Positions 34,779 through 48,278 are shown, counted from the stretch's first letter. The stretch: DNA of 64,000 nucleotides from Branchiostoma floridae (GCF_000003815.2 NC_049988.1:23303488-23367487); one strand, 5' to 3'. Notes: generated from the letters alone by a model not told the origin. Made by a program: numbers and translations.

Positions 34779-36227
34779 GACTAGTTTTGTAGTTTGGGTG
34801 TCCAAAATAAAAGAATTTACCAGATCATGGCCATAACTAGTATAGCTAAATGCGATCCAAATCAGTTATGTCAATTAATACTTATAGGAGTCAGGTGCTT
34901 AAAAGTTGAAAAAAAAAGTATATAATTCCAAATATTAAGCGTACTATAGTCTTGCAAAACCATCTAAATGACACCGTTTGCCACCATTGTTATCACAACG
35001 CATGGCCTTAACCTCAGTGACCTTTCTGTGTCTGTATCAATGAAGCCAGTACAACCGCCCTTTGGCGTAAGCTTTGAAATGTTATGAGGTAAACATGGGG
35101 GAGGGGGTTCCTGCTTGCTAGACAGCATATGATACAGTTTAGTGTAGCAATTAGAGTATAGTAATCTGGGTGCAAAGTACATTAGTCACAGATGTCTGAA
35201 GAAAACTGCTTAGACCAAACTTGCCACAGGGAGTGTTGCAAATTAAGACATGATTACATCATTAATAAACTTGTGACATACAGGAATTTACTGGGCTGGA
35301 AATATGATACTGTTTGATACTCAACATGCAGGTGACAAAATGTAGCACAAACAGGCTACAGTCATTCATATTGTATCAGTTTTCATAATGATCAACAATC
35401 CTTCAAATGTCACAGTGTGCCAAACATTACTGCCAGTTCATTTCAGCTCACAGAGTTTGAATTTATGGGCAAGGCAAATATAAAAAAATTATGTTCTCTT
35501 TGACTTAAAGGTGAAACAACTACAGCATTGCAACACAAGGCACATGTTAAATTAAACTTTGCAGCGCAATGAGTTTGTAGTGAAAGCTTACTGTGTATAT
35601 AAAACATTATGAATATTTCAGAGTCAGTCATGCCTTTAAAATATTCAGTCAACAATGTAGAGCCACAAGCCTGAGGCAATGAACACAACAATGCTGGGAG
35701 ATACCACATGACTTCCAGGGGGGGAAAGTATCTGAATTTCTGTATTCTTCTAGCAATAAAAGCAGCGCTTCACTACCTTTGGGAATACCAAGGCCCTAAA
35801 CCAGACATAAGGTGTTCACAGTAGTTCTGGTAGTTATTAGGGTGGTGTATAGGCAATGTTAAGGTAGTGTATGAAAAGCTTGGTCACAGTCACAGATTCA
35901 CTGTGGTATAACTTTAACAGGTTATCCTACTCATTCAACACTGGTAAAACTTTCCTTGATAAAACAAACAAAAAACACAAGTCATCAACACACTGATGAA
36001 CTCACAGCTCACTTATAATAGTTAAAGGTATAAATCAACATCCTAAAGGGTTTGTGATAACTGTAGCTTACATTAAAGCAGAAGTATAATCAAGCTAACT
36101 GTTGGAGGGACTCTTGTTTCCCTGTTAACATGTAGTGGGATAGCTGGCCTGTACATGTAACACGTCATGAAAACACACCCAAAGGCCAGAACTGGTCTGG
36201 TCACATTCTGCATAATGGCATAGGCAA

Positions 36228-36234
36228 CCATTTT
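36228..36234 (+). promoter_or_regulatory. CCATTTT promoter motif, array gene 4
   Basis: Lies 75 bp before the ATG, followed by 'acacttggacttgtcccag', as in gene 5. Confidence 0.5.
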
Positions 36235-36302
36235 ACCTGCCAGACACTTGGACTTGTCCCAGTTTCCTTACAAACTTGTTGCAAGATTTGAGTGTACAAA
36301 GA

Positions 36303-39300
36303 ATGGCTGAACAAGGAAGAGAGGAAGCAGAACAACCACAACCTGTACAACCACCTGCTGTACAACCCCCAGCAGTAGAGCTAGAGCTACAGCTGCCCAG
36401 AGAATGGGGGCGGGTCGTCCTCAGAATCTACAACGAGCACTTGGCTGCAGGGGTTGGGGTTGCTGCTGGCTTTGGGATCGGCATTGCAGCCTTCTACTTT
36501 GGGAACCTTGACCTTGCACTGCCAGCAATCCGCAGGGCTATCGAGAGGAGGGACCCCGACAACCCCGACCAGCCAGCCGACCCACAGGTGGGGGAGGGGG
36601 TGCGAGAAGGTTCCCTCCTGGTTCCTGTCATCTTCTACTCCCAGCTGGGCTACCAATACTTCACCTCCATCCTGAACGGCCCCTTCCTTAAGGCCTGTCT
36701 TCAAGCTGAACTCGCGAAGGTCGGGTATGAGGCACCCATTGACGTAACTGTGGAGAAGTGGGAGCTGCCAAACCTGCCAGAGGGGGGAGCAGGACTGATG
36801 GGGATGATGGGAGAGGAGAGAGTTCTGGGCTGGCTGGCTGAACTTCCAGAAAAGGTACAAATATCCTTGGACCAGTTTGGTTTCTAATGTTGATTCATGT
36901 TCAATCTGAATCTTAGAATGAACTTATAGAAAAACAGGTTAAAGTCCTGACATAGTGTTGATTTTCGTCACCTATTTTCCCTACAAAATATATAAAAACA
37001 TGATACATTAATTTTGTATTAAGATATATGATACTAGAAAGGCCAACATTTGCTTGAGAGCAAATACAGCATATTTCAGCCATCTCCCTCATGCAACAAT
37101 AGGCCTTGAGGTCGTTGACCCCTTTGGCCATTGGAAAATGACCAAAAAAATCCCAAATATATCATTTTAAAGTTGTCCATGCCAAAAATTATACATGGGT
37201 CATTTGAATAGATATCTAGAGGACCCTTTACCAATTTACGGGTCATTAGGTTGTAAATTGAGGGAACAGGAGCCAAAAATGTCAAAATTTTGTAAAAAAA
37301 ATGGCCATAAAATCGCAAAATTAAGCATTTTGTTGTACCGTATGGGAAAACTTTTATTGAATTTATGTGCACATAATTGAAGGGCACTTTTATACTAAAT
37401 TTCAGATCATTTGGTTGTAAAACGAGGCTACAGGAGCCAAAAATGTCCTTTTTTGGTAAAAAAATGGCAAAAAATCGCAAAATTAAGCATTTTGTTGTAC
37501 CGTATGCCAAAACTTTTATTGAATCTAGGTGAGCATATGATCAAGGCACCTCTGTACCAAAATTTCATGTCATTCAGCTGTAATACCAGGGTACAGGAGC
37601 CCGAAATATACATAAAAATTGACAAAAACCTCAATAAAATCATTTTAAAGACAGATATGGAAAAAATGAAGAAAAAAAACAACACCTGGGGGTATTGGCT
37701 TACTCTACCTTTGTGCCAAATTTCAAGTCAATCGGTTAAAAAATGGCGGAGTTGATTCGATTTGAAGATTTGACAGGAGAAAGAAAGAAAGAAACATTAC
37801 GAACACAATATATTTCACCATGGTATGGCTGAAATATAAATACAGTCAAACCTGCCCAAGACGACCACCCGGGGGACCAGAAAAAAACGGTCGATTTGGA
37901 CAGGTGGTCGCTGAGAAGAGTATCGACTCAAAACATGCCCGATGCAAAGTATAAATGGTTTCCGTTGTGTTTAATGCCAAATAACAAGCACACTGCACGC
38001 ACGCAAAGAAGCGAGGTCTTTAATGTCAAATACAACACGCACACTGTAAACTGTAAATTTAACCCCAAAATCCGACGCAAATTGGCCGATTTCGGCACAA
38101 AATCGCGCTAGTTATCATAAAAAATCGATGAAAACCTCAATTTTGAAAATGATGCGGTCGTTATGGGTCCCAATTTGGGCCGGTCGCGGTCGCGTTGGCC
38201 AGGTGGTCGTTGAGAAAAGGTCGCTTAATGCTTACGTCAATGGGAAAATAAATCGGGACCGAGAAAAAGCGGTCGAAATGGCCAGGTGGTCGCTGAGAAG
38301 AGGTGGTCGCTAGGGCAGGTTTGACTGTATCAGGCACTTGAGGAGGCATAATAAAAATTATACAGTTCAAAGAAAGATGCAGAAGTTTCTGATTAGAAAA
38401 CATTTATCCAACTATGATAGTAAGTAATGGATCGGGTAGACATAGTTTGAACATAAAAATCCCATCATAATGAAAGTTGATGACTAAACTGAATGCTCTA
38501 TCTACAAAATGTACATCCTGGTCGAGTAGAGTTGCTGCAAATGTTTTGAATATTGTACATGCTTTTGTTTTATTTGTCATCACTCTAGGTCAGCCTCCTT
38601 AGCACAGCAGCAGGGGATTCTGGAATACCTGAGGATGTCTCCTCTGTAGCAGGTGTCTACACTGTTGCATCACAGGAGGATGTAGGGGAGGAGGAGGAGG
38701 CTGGACCATCACAGGCTGGACTTCCCCAGCAGCCTCCAGCACAGGCCACACCTACTGCACAGCAGGCTGAGCTACAGGAGGGCCCACTAAAGGGGCGGAG
38801 AGCCAGGCTACTGCAGCACAAGGACTCACCAACTGCACAGACACGGCTCAAGGCCTACAGCTGTCTGGAAAAGGGGGCTGCCATGGTAACCACAGGGGGG
38901 TACCAGGAGGGGGTGGAGCACCTGCTGGAGGGGATCATGCTGATGGAGCATGTGACACCTGATGTTGTTAATCTAATCCTGTATGGCCAGTCCTGGCTGC
39001 ACCTGGACAGAGCTAAGTTACATCAGCTCACTTCCACACAGCTCCAGGCTAACCCTGACAGCACCCCCTGTCTGCTCATACAGGCACTGCAGCTTTCCGA
39101 TGGACACATTCGACAGCAGGCCATAAACCATGTGATCGACATTGTTCTACAGCATGGAGAAACAGACCCCATGTACAAACATCTGGCTTACATATACTGT
39201 GCTTTAGGACTTACAATATGGCAAACCACCAGACAACCAGCCTCAGCCTTATCTGCTTGTGCCAGTGCCCTAATGCACAAATCTGACCACCTGCTAACCC

Positions 39301-39599
39301 TGTACTACACAGCATGGTGTTCCATGGATGTGTCTGTCCCACAGGCCATCAGGCAGTTTCAGCACTACATCCACACAGCTCCTACAGACCATCCTGCAGT
39401 GCCCGGGGCTCATTACCGCCTGGTTACCCTGTACGGCCAGCAGGACCCATCTGTCCACAGGGACAGAATCCTGCACCACTACAACATGGCCCAGCAGGCT
39501 GACAGGAACAGGCTGCCTGTGTTTCCATCAGTCCTTAGTGGGCTAACAGACGCAGCCAGGAGGGTGTATGAACAAGTCATGGAACAGACTCACACGTGA
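36303..39599 (+). CDS. array gene 4: membrane/TPR-like protein, QP-rich type, 520 aa
   Basis: Exons 36303-36854 (184 codons) and 38589-39599 (336 codons plus TGA), separated by the array's longest intron (1.73 kb), which carries two transposon insertions. N terminus is of the second type: MAEQGREEAEQPQPVQPPAV, then VELELQLPREWGRVVLRIYN. Hydrophobic segment AAGVGVAAGFGIGIAAFYFG, RRAIERRDPDNPDQPADPQV, loop GEGVREGSLL, conserved SLLVPVIFYSQLGYQYF block, end GEERVLGWLAELPEK. The exon 2 linker has GLPQQPPAQ without the KRAR cluster. The TPR-like part is complete, ending VYEQVMEQTHT. No stop interrupts either exon. Confidence 0.87.
37072..37836. mobile_element. TATTTCAGCCAT-ended element in gene 4 intron
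   Basis: TATTTCAGCCAT at the left and ATGGCTGAAATA at the right bound about 765 bp. The interior has a repeated block of about 170 bp (caggagccaaaaatgtc ... aattaagcattttgttgtaccgtatg). Long frames are repeat artefacts. It is absent from the homologous intron of gene 7. Confidence 0.7.
37843..38327. mobile_element. Tigger/pogo-like MITE in gene 4 intron
   Basis: CAGTCAAACCTGCCCAAGAC and the inverse GGGCAGGTTTGACTG, with TA flanks, over 485 bp. The interior repeats 'ggtcg...ggccaggtggtcgctgagaag'. Same family as 7147-8108. Confidence 0.82.
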
Positions 39600-40600
39600 C
39601 CACACAGTTCAGTACCAAATCTGGTACATAAAATTAAAACATACAAAAGCAGGCAAGACATGTTACCAATCATTGTGAAATTACAACTAAAGCAATACAG
39701 GACTTAGATTCACTGTACAATAACTTTGTACAAATCTTTTAGAATAGATGTAACTTTGTAATCATAGATTATAATTGTTAAAAGAGATAATTGTTAAAAG
39801 AAATATCACCCAAGTTAGGAATCATGCACTTAAAACTAAAAGTAAAAGCAGTGTCTGAAATATTACTATGGAACAAATACCTAGAGGCTTGTATGGAGAA
39901 ATCTTAAACTAAGCTTGTAATTAAAAAGCATTTCAGATCACATTTTGTAGTTTGACTTAAGTATCACATTTAGAATAAAAAATAGCTGCAGGTTGTTGTA
40001 CATAACTATGTGCTTCTATGGAGGAGGTTACGTCATGATGAGTGACAGTTTCTAAAAGATTAATTCAAAACATCATTTTGCATGGTTTGCAGGGCTCAAA
40101 ATATTCAGAGCATAATAGAGTCTACTAGTTGGAAGTTAGTATTGTAGACAAAATATATTATGATAGTACAATGTATGGCAAACTGCCGTGGGAAACTAGC
40201 ACTCTGACTACAAAGGTGTAATAATAATCATTATAATACTGAATTGTGATGTAGTAAATACTAGACTTTGTACAATGATTTACATGTAGCATAATCTAAT
40301 AACTTGCCTTAGTAGTCAAGCAAACTAAAGGTACTTTGTGTACAATTTGAGTTAAAAAGACCTTGAAGGTGTGATCTTGTCACACATTTCAAATCACTAT
40401 GACAATGATTTATTCCTAAATTACAAATTCATGTATGCCATTTATAGCTGACAGGTATTTTATAAATCTAATGATGTATGTTTTGTGTTTACCTAAGGAA
40501 ATTGTGTTTTCAATGGTGTTGGGTTATAATTACAATAAAAAAAACACGAAAAGTTGTTACAGGATTTTCATGATTTTTGCATGCTAACAAACCTTTGCTG

Positions 40601-40606
40601 AATAAA
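40601..40606 (+). terminator. candidate poly(A) signal, array gene 4
   Basis: AATAAA lies in the conserved block, 1.0 kb after the stop. Confidence 0.4.
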
Positions 40607-40944
40607 GACATGACTACAGTAACTGTTTGGGGTCCCTAGCAGCTTTATTTCAAAGTGCAGCTTCCTGTCAACCTGCACTGATCTTGAGCCCACGGGTGTG
40701 TAAAAACAAAAAGAACACAGCCGGCCTTTCTTTCCGCATGCATGAGTGATCACACAGGAAGAAGCTGCTGGATACCATTTTATGTACGGTCAAAAGTACA
40801 TTAAACAGTGTGACTAGTTTTGTAGTTTGGGTGTCCAAAATAAAAGAATTTACCAGATCATGGCCATAACTTAGTATAATCAAATGTGATCCAACTTAGT
40901 TATGTCAATTAATACTAGGAGTCAGGTGCTTAGTGATTTTTTTC

Positions 40945-41800
40945 AGAAATTGAATCCAATTTAGTGATGTCAATGACTATCAGTGAAAGGAGTTTAGTGG
41001 GAGGTACTGATGTTCGTTCAGCACCAAGGCCAAAAATTTCCTGTTGTCAGCCATTTCTTCTTAGGCTCTAGATGATGTACATAATTCTCTTAGAAATGCG
41101 ATCCAACTTATTGATGTCAATGAGTATTAATTATAAAGGAGTTTAATGCGGGTCTAGATCGTGATTCAGCACCAAGGCCAAAAATTTACTTTTGTAAGAC
41201 ATTTCTTCTTAGGCTTCAGATCTGTACATAATTCTCTTCTCAGAAATGCAATCCAATTTATTGATGTCAATGAGTATTAATTAGTGAAATGAGTTTAATT
41301 GGGGTATTGATGGTGATTCAGCACCAAGGCCAAGAATTTACTGTTGTCAGTCATTTCCTCTTAGGCTCTAGATGATGTACATAATCCTCTTATCAGAAAT
41401 GCTATACAATTTAGTGATGTCAATGACTATCAGTGAAAAGAGTTTAATGGGGGAGGGGGGTACTGATGGTTGTTCAGCACCAAGGCCAAGAATTTACTCT
41501 TGTCAGTCTTTTCTTCTTAGGCTCTAGATGATGTACATAATTCTCTTAGAAATGCTATCCAATTTATTGATGTCAATGAGTATTAGTTATAATGGAGTTT
41601 AATGCGGGTCTAGATCGTGATTCAGCACCAAGGCCAAAAATTTACTTTTGTAAGACATTTCTTCTTAGGCTTCAGATCTGTACATAATTCTCTTATCAGA
41701 AATGCTATCCAATTTAGTGATGTCAATGACTATCAGTGAAAAGAGTTTAATGGAGGGAGGGGGGCTGATGGTTGTTCAGCACTAAGGACAAGAATGTCCA
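40945..41800. repeat. 150-bp minisatellite, six units
   Basis: 'ccaatttagtgatgtcaatg' or its 'ttattgatgtcaatgag' variant recurs near 40951, 41102, 41251, 41407, 41552 and 41708. 'Agtg' and 'attg' variants mostly alternate, suggesting two-unit amplification. Confidence 0.85.
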
Positions 41801-41859
41801 TTTTATGTCTCAGCCAATTCTTCTCTGGCTCTGTACTTAAGTCAAGAACCAGATTGAAA

Positions 41860-42280
41860 TAATATTGACCCAGTTATCAAAAGGCCAGTAACTGTTGCAT
41901 ATTTTTCAATACCCAGAGACTGTGTCCTACATGTCATGAAAATATCGAAGATGAATTCCACTTTGTTATAAAATGTCCTACCTACAGTAAAAAGAGAGAA
42001 GCAGTTTTAAAATATTAAAACCAAAACACACATCTCCCTTACTGGAACACAGAATGATATTTTCCATATACAGGTATCATGCTCAACTCATATATTTGTC
42101 TAGTAGACGTAAGTTAGTTTCTTTCTACAGTAACTGTATTCCTAATGTGAGACCTGATCACTCATACATGACTGTACTGTTATCGATAATACTTTGTTGT
42201 TCTGTATGCAGCCTCTTAATACCATATGATTGCTGTTATCTGCTACCATGTACCTTGTGCAATTGTTGAGCAATAGAACT
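41860..42280 (+). mobile_element. decayed non-LTR retrotransposon 3' fragment, paralogous copy
   Basis: Carries the same ENIEDEFHFVIKCP frame with stops as 29000-29645, but uninterrupted by the 183-bp insertion. Confidence 0.65.
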
Positions 42281-43084
42281 CAATTTCCATCAATAGTTAA
42301 ATCAGGTACTAGGTGAGGCCACATAAATTTCATTTTTTGGTTCTCAGGCATGTCAAGTGGAAAATAAAGCAAGCAAACATCATAAAAACAAAGAAAAAGC
42401 TGTACTATTACATACTCTATGACAGTTTAATTACTTTATCTATAGTTTAATATAGTTTTTATTGTTTAATACTGAGTACACCAAGACATGACCCTTGTCC
42501 TCAAGCTTTATTTTCATTAAGGTTTTTCTAGTTAAGCATAACTTTTTAAAAATACGAGAACCAACCAATCAAATTGACTTAGCCTGAGCTTAAAACTTGA
42601 AAAAAAAAGTCTTATTCTAAATATTAACAGTACTATCATCTTGCAAAATCATCTGAATGACCCTGTTTGCCACTATTGTTATCACAACACATATGCATGG
42701 CCTTAACCTCCATGACATTTCTGTGTCTGTATCTGTATCAAGAAGCCAGTATATAACCACCCTTTGGCATAACCTTAAAGTTTGTAATGTTATGAGGTTA
42801 ACATGGGGGAGGGGGGTTCCTTCTTACTACAGTACATGACATACATCAGTGTACCAAAGAGTATAAAATACACAATGTAGCAATCCGAGTGCAAATTACA
42901 TTAGTCACAGGTTTCTAAGATAACTGCTACATGCCGAGACTAATCTAGCCACAGGGAGTGTTGCAAAGTAAGCCACAATTAAATTATTACTTAAAGTAGA
43001 ACTTGCCACATACAGGTCCTGGAGTCTATTGAACTGGAAATATGATACAGTATGATACTCAACATGCAGGTGACAAAATGTAAT

Positions 43085-43297
43085 GCTAGTTCACCTTTAT
43101 CCGTGGGGTGATCTTTATCCGTTGTCTTCAAAAACAACACATTTAGGAGTATTAAGTCTGCAGACTGTGGTTCCAAATTTGCAATATTTTCAAAATATTT
43201 TTCGATTTGAAACCACCGTTCGTCGACTTCATATCCCTAAATACGTTTTTTCTAACAAACAACGAATATAGGTTACCCTCAGATAAAGGTGAAGCAG
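43085..43297. mobile_element. MITE, TTCACCTTTATC termini
   Basis: GTTCACCTTTATCCG at the left and AGATAAAGGTGAA at the right bound about 213 bp. It is absent from the matching sequence at about 30585 and 35340. Confidence 0.75.
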
Positions 43298-44191
43298 CGT
43301 TAACACAAACAGGCTACAGTCATTCATGTTGTCTCAGTTTTCATAATGATCAACAATCCTTGAAATGTCACAGTGTGCCAAACATTACTGCCAGTTCATT
43401 TCAGCTCACAGAGTTTGAATTAATGGGCAACGCAAATATTAAAAAAAACAATTGTGTTGTCTTTGAGTTAAAGGTGAAACAACTACAGCAATTTGCACAA
43501 CAAGGCACATGTTATGTTAAACTTTGCAGTGCAATGAGTTTGTAGTGAAAGCTTACTGTGTATATAAAACATGGCGAATATTTCAGAGTCAGTCATGCCT
43601 TTAAAATATTCACAGTCAACACTAGTGTAGAGCCACAAGCCTGAGGCAATGAACACAACAATGCTGGGAGATACCACATGACTTCCAGGGGGGGAAAGTA
43701 TCTGAATTTCTTTATTCTTCTAGCAATAAAAGCAGCGATTCACTACCTTTGGGAATACCAAGGCCCTAAACCAAACATAAGGTGGTCACAGTAGTGCTGG
43801 CAGTTATTAGGGTGGTGTATAGGCAATGTTAGGGTGGTGTATAAAAGGCTTGGTCACAGACACAGACTCACTGTGGTATAACTTTAACAGGTTATCCTAC
43901 TCATTCAACACTGGTAAAACTTTCCTTGATAAAACAAACAAAACCACAAATCATCAATACACTGACGCACTCACAGCTCACTTATACCAGTAAAAGGTGT
44001 AAATCAACATCCTAAATGGTTTGTGATAACTGCAGCTTACATTAAGGCAGAAGTATAACCAAGCTAACTGTTGGAGGGATTCTTGTTTCGCTGTTAACAA
44101 TAGTGGGGAAGCCGGCCTGTGTATCACGTCATGAAAACACACCCAAAGGCCAGAACTGGTCTGGTCACATTCTGCATAAGGGGATAGGCTG

Positions 44192-44198
44192 CCATTTT
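44192..44198 (+). promoter_or_regulatory. CCATTTT promoter motif, array gene 5
   Basis: GCCATTTTACCTGCCAGACA lies 75 bp before the ATG, as in gene 4. Confidence 0.5.
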
Positions 44199-44266
44199 AC
44201 CTGCCAGACACTTGGACTTGTCCCAGTTTCCTTACAAGCAAGTTGCAAGATTTGAGTGTGCAAAAA

Positions 44267-46440
44267 ATGGCTGAACAAGGAAGACAGGGAGCAGAACAAC
44301 CACAACCTGTACAACCACCTGCTGTACAACCTGCCCCTGTACAACCACCTGCTGTACAACCCCCAGCAGTAGAGCTGGAGCTACAACTGCCCAGAGAATG
44401 GGGGCGGGTCGTCCTCAGAATCTACAACGAGCGCTTGGCTGCAGGGGTTGGGGTTGCTGCTGGCTTTGGGATCGGCATTGCAGCCTTCTACTTCGGAAAC
44501 CTTGACCTTGCACTGCCAGCAATCCGAAGGGCTATCGAGAGAAGGGACCCCGACAACCCCGACCAGCCAGCCGACCCACAGGTGGGGGAGGGGGTGCAGC
44601 AAGGCTCCCTCCTGGTTCCTGTCATCTTCTACTCCCAACTGGGCTACCAATACTTCACCTCCATCCTGAACGGCCCCTTCCTCAAGGCCTGTCTCCAAAC
44701 AGAACTTGACAAGGTCGGGTATAAGACAACCATTGATGTAAGTGTGGAGAATTGGGAGCTACCAAACCTGCCGGAGGGGGGAGCAGGGCTGATGGGGATG
44801 ATTAGAGTTCAGGACTGGCTGGCAGAAATACCAGAAAAGGTACAAACTGAGAAAATTTACTCACACCTACATGTACATACTGAAGTGGCAGAATAATATT
44901 TTAGGCTGCTTGTTGAGATGCCTAACTGCACTAACTGCTGTTTGCTAGTTTATAGGTTCTCAACTCTACAACCTGACACTGATCTGGTCCATATGTTTTT
45001 ATACCCAATAACCCAGGACCTAGAGTTAGCTTTTACTAGACTTAAGACTAGAGTAAACACCTTTGATTTTTATACTTTGTCTGAAACCTGCAAGTATCCC
45101 ACACCATTTGCAATAAACTTTTATCTTTATTTGCAATGGCATTATCAACACATTTTGCACTTATAACAAAGTGTGAAGACTGAGGCTTTCATTGTGATTA
45201 TATTTGATAGTTGACATTTATTGTGCAAAAGAAAGGGTGTTTTTTCTTTGCTATCTTAACATGATATCAGTTTTTTTGAATGGCTGAAAATCTGAGAAAA
45301 AAAACTTCAGGAAAGATAGCAGAATTGTGATGTTCAGTATTCTTCCACCCCCCACCCCCTCCTTAGGTCAGCCTCCTTGGCACAGCAGCAGGGGATTCTG
45401 GGATACCTGAGGATGTCTCCTCTGTAGCAGGTGTCTCTACTGCTGCATCACAGGAACACGTAGAGGAGGACGTAAAGGAAGAGGAGGAGGCTGGACCATC
45501 ACAGGCTAAACGAGCCAAACTTCCCCAGCAGCCTCCAGCACAGGTCAAACCTACTGCACAAGTCAAACCTACTACACAGGTCACACCTACTGCACAGCAG
45601 GCTGAGCTGCAGGAGGGCCCACTGAAGTGGCAGAGAGCCAGGCTACTGCAGCACAAGGACTCACCAACTGCACAGACATGGCTCAAGGCCTGCAGCTACC
45701 TGGAAAAGGGAGCTGCCATGGTAACCACAGGGGGGTACCAGGAGGGGGAGGGGGTGGAGCACCTGCTGGAGGGGTTCATACTGATGGAGAATGTGAACCC
45801 CAATGATGTTAATACAATCCTGTATGACCAGACCGGGCTGCACCTGGACAGAGCTAAGTTAAACCAACTCACTTCCACACAGCTCCAGGCTAACCCTGAC
45901 AGCACCCCCTGCCTGCTCATACAGGCACTGCAGCTTCATGATGGACACACCCGACAGCAGGCCATAAACCATGTGATCGACATTGCTCTACAGCACGGAG
46001 AAACAGACCCCATGTACAAACATCTGGCTCACATATACTGTGCTTTAGGGTACACAATAATGGAATCCACCAGACAACCAGCCCCAGCCCTGTCTGCCTT
46101 TGCCAGTGCCCTTATGCACAAATCTGACCACCTGCCAACCCTGTTCTACACAGCATGGTGTTCCAGGGTTGTGTCTGTCCCACAGGCCATCAGGCAGTTT
46201 CACCAATACATCCACACAGCTCCTACAGACCATTCCATGGTGCACTGGGCTCATTACCACCTGGTTACCCTGTATGGCCTGCAGGACCCATCTGTCCACA
46301 TGGACAGAATCCTGCACCACTACAACATGGCCCAGCAGACTTACAGGAACAGGCTGCCTGGGGTTGGTCCAGTCCCCAGGGGGCTAACAGAGTCAGCCAA
46401 GAGGGTGTACAAACAAGTCATGGCACAGATTGACATGTGA
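44267..46440 (+). CDS. array gene 5: membrane/TPR-like protein, QP-rich type, 548 aa
   Basis: Exons 44267-44839 (191 codons) and 45367-46440 (357 codons plus TGA). Starts MAEQGRQGAEQPQPVQPPAV with one extra VQPAPVQPPAV repeat over gene 4. Hydrophobic AAGVGVAAGFGIGIAAFYFG, loop GEGVQQGSLL. The exon 1 end, IRVQDWLAEIPEK, and the intron match gene 2 rather than gene 4, so the gene is mosaic. The linker has two VKPT/VTPT repeats (AQVKPTAQVKPTTQVTPTAQ) and AKRAKLPQQ. The TPR-like domain is complete with a few substitutions (QTYRNRLP instead of QTDRNRLP) and ends VYKQVMAQIDM. Confidence 0.86.
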
Positions 46441-46643
46441 CCATGCAGTTTAATGCAAGGACCAATCAGTGATAAAATACAAATAAATAAAACACATAGT
46501 ACGTCAAAAATAGCTAGGCAAGCTACCACAATGTATGATGGCTGAAACTTTAAAACTTATTTCTTGAAAAGTATCAAAGATCATGTAACTGTACACAGAG
46601 CTCACTTCAGACTTTTTTAAAATAGGCTAGAAATCATCATCAC

Positions 46644-47075
46644 TTGGGCTGGGTACCGGTACAGAAAATTCAGGTCCAGGTCCGGTTCAGGTCCAGAGGA
46701 TCAGGTCCAGGTCCGGACCTGAACCTGGACCTGATTCAGTATGACTCATACCAATGGTCCATTTCACTAAAAAAAATCTGTTTGGTGGAGTATTAGACTT
46801 AGAATGGCGTTTAAAAATCCCACAACGCTAACTGCACATGTACGATTGGCTGTAAAACGTGGTAGAAATTAATATAAACTCGACTCTACTTCACTCTTGT
46901 TATTTTCTTCAACCTGCAAGCGCCAAAACGTATGAATGCCTGATAAAATAATCTGTTAATTTTCTAATCGGTCCAACATCCGGTCCACCTAAATTTTTCA
47001 GGTCCGGTTTTTCTGGACCGGTCCAATAAGAAAAAACGGTTTTGTACCGGTACGCTGTACCGATACCCAGCCCTA
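46644..47075. mobile_element. non-autonomous hAT-type element with perfect 8-bp target duplication
   Basis: TTGGGCTGGGTACCGGTAC and GTACCGATACCCAGCCCTA are inverted ends. ATCATCAC flanks both sides (46636-46643, 47076-47083). The interior carries short 'caggtccaggtccgg' repeats in both orientations. No transposase. Confidence 0.9.
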
Positions 47076-47686
47076 ATCATCACTATAATGACATGTACTG
47101 GCATTCTCTGCATAGTTTGGCGGGACCATGGATTTGTACCAGAGGTCTGGAGGCATAAAACTTCTTCTTTTTGTTTTCACAGCTTATGGACTACAATGTA
47201 ACTATCAGCATTCTGCCAGTGTAAGCCAAAGCAAACATTGAAGCTGTTGTAGTCTATAGATGCAAATCACATTTAAAGTATGACAATCCACAAGTAATCA
47301 TAACATATAAAATAACAACTGAAGGCAGCTACATGCATAAAATGTCAGTCAGACAAAGCTGAAAAATTGTTAACCATTCTGTTGTGTGTCTAATAAGTAG
47401 ACAAAGTGTACAATCATGTAGAACAGATTATGATAACACAATTTTGACAAACAGTTCAGATTACCAAGACCAATAATTTATTGGTAATCATACAATGTTA
47501 TTACCTGCCAAGGCATTTCATAACTTTATGCTCTTGTTACCAGCCATAATTTTAGCAAAAGCTATTGTAGGTATCTAGACGAAGAGGACTGTTTTCACCG
47601 TCAATGGTTCATTTGTACACAGAATAACTAAACAAAGTCGTGAGTGAATGTTTAAATTTGTTGCTTGTGAGCAGACCTTGGCTCAA

Positions 47687-47692
47687 AATAAA
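47687..47692 (+). terminator. candidate poly(A) signal, array gene 5
   Basis: AATAAA lies in a diverged copy of the conserved downstream block. Confidence 0.35.
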
Positions 47693-48150
47693 GACATGAC
47701 TTCAGTTTGGGCTCCCTGGCAGCTTTCTTTCTAACTGCAGATTTCTCTCAACTTGCAATGACATTGAGAAAACTGGAGCAGAGAAACATGAATACAACAG
47801 ACTACACCTAATAGTAATAGATGTTGCCAAAAAGTGTCCTTTTGCATGCATATAGTCTACCCATGTCAAGCAGAAACTATGACCTACAGGCTCCACCTTG
47901 TAGGTCTTGCCAAAAAAGCCAGACATGTTGATGTTTGCTTTCCCATTGAGGTACGTGCCTTTTACGTCATGATGTGGTTAATGATTAGCCCTGTTTCAAC
48001 AACACTTATACCTTCGACCTACAAAACACATTTAACGTTTGAAGACCAGACAAAATTACGTATACAAAATTAACGAAATGCAAGATTTATTGAGCTTGAC
48101 ATCATTATCTGAAATGCTTATTGAACTCAGTCTGTAAGATAGAAAATTTG

Positions 48151-48157
48151 CCATTTT
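48151..48157 (+). promoter_or_regulatory. CCATTTT promoter motif, array gene 6
   Basis: GCCATTTTCCCATAATTC lies 128 bp before the ATG. The rest of this promoter is the most diverged of the seven. Confidence 0.4.
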
Positions 48158-48278
48158 CCCATAATTCTTTAGTGCAGTCTGCACATGCTCAGTGAGGACT
48201 CCTTGTCTGACCAAAGTCCATGTTCACTTGGCATCGTTTATTCTCAACAAAATCTGGTAGGATTTGAGTCATTAAAGA

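Larger units (their letters stand above)
33635..36302. other. gene 3-gene 4 interval
   Basis: A shorter version (2.7 kb) of the gene 2-3 interval: conserved AATAAA block at 34239, the CAGGGCTCGAAATAC element at 34456-34778, then the promoter-proximal block. The minisatellite and retrotransposon segment are deleted. No coding gene. Confidence 0.7.
39600..44266. other. gene 4-gene 5 interval (4.7 kb)
   Basis: Homologous with the gene 2-3 interval, including the AATAAA block (40601), an expanded minisatellite, retrotransposon remnant (41860-42280) and promoter-proximal block. It lacks the 28112-type and 29211-type insertions and has its own insertion at 43085-43297. No intact gene. Confidence 0.7.
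46441..48278. other. gene 5-gene 6 interval
   Basis: Contains a complete short hAT-type element (46644-47075) and the conserved downstream block with AATAAA (47687). The remainder up to the gene 6 promoter shows no coding sequence. Confidence 0.7.

Noticed and set aside
37076-37510. 144-codon minus frame in the gene 4 intron
   Set aside because: It spans internal repeats of a transposon-like insertion, with no motif and no counterpart in the gene 7 intron.
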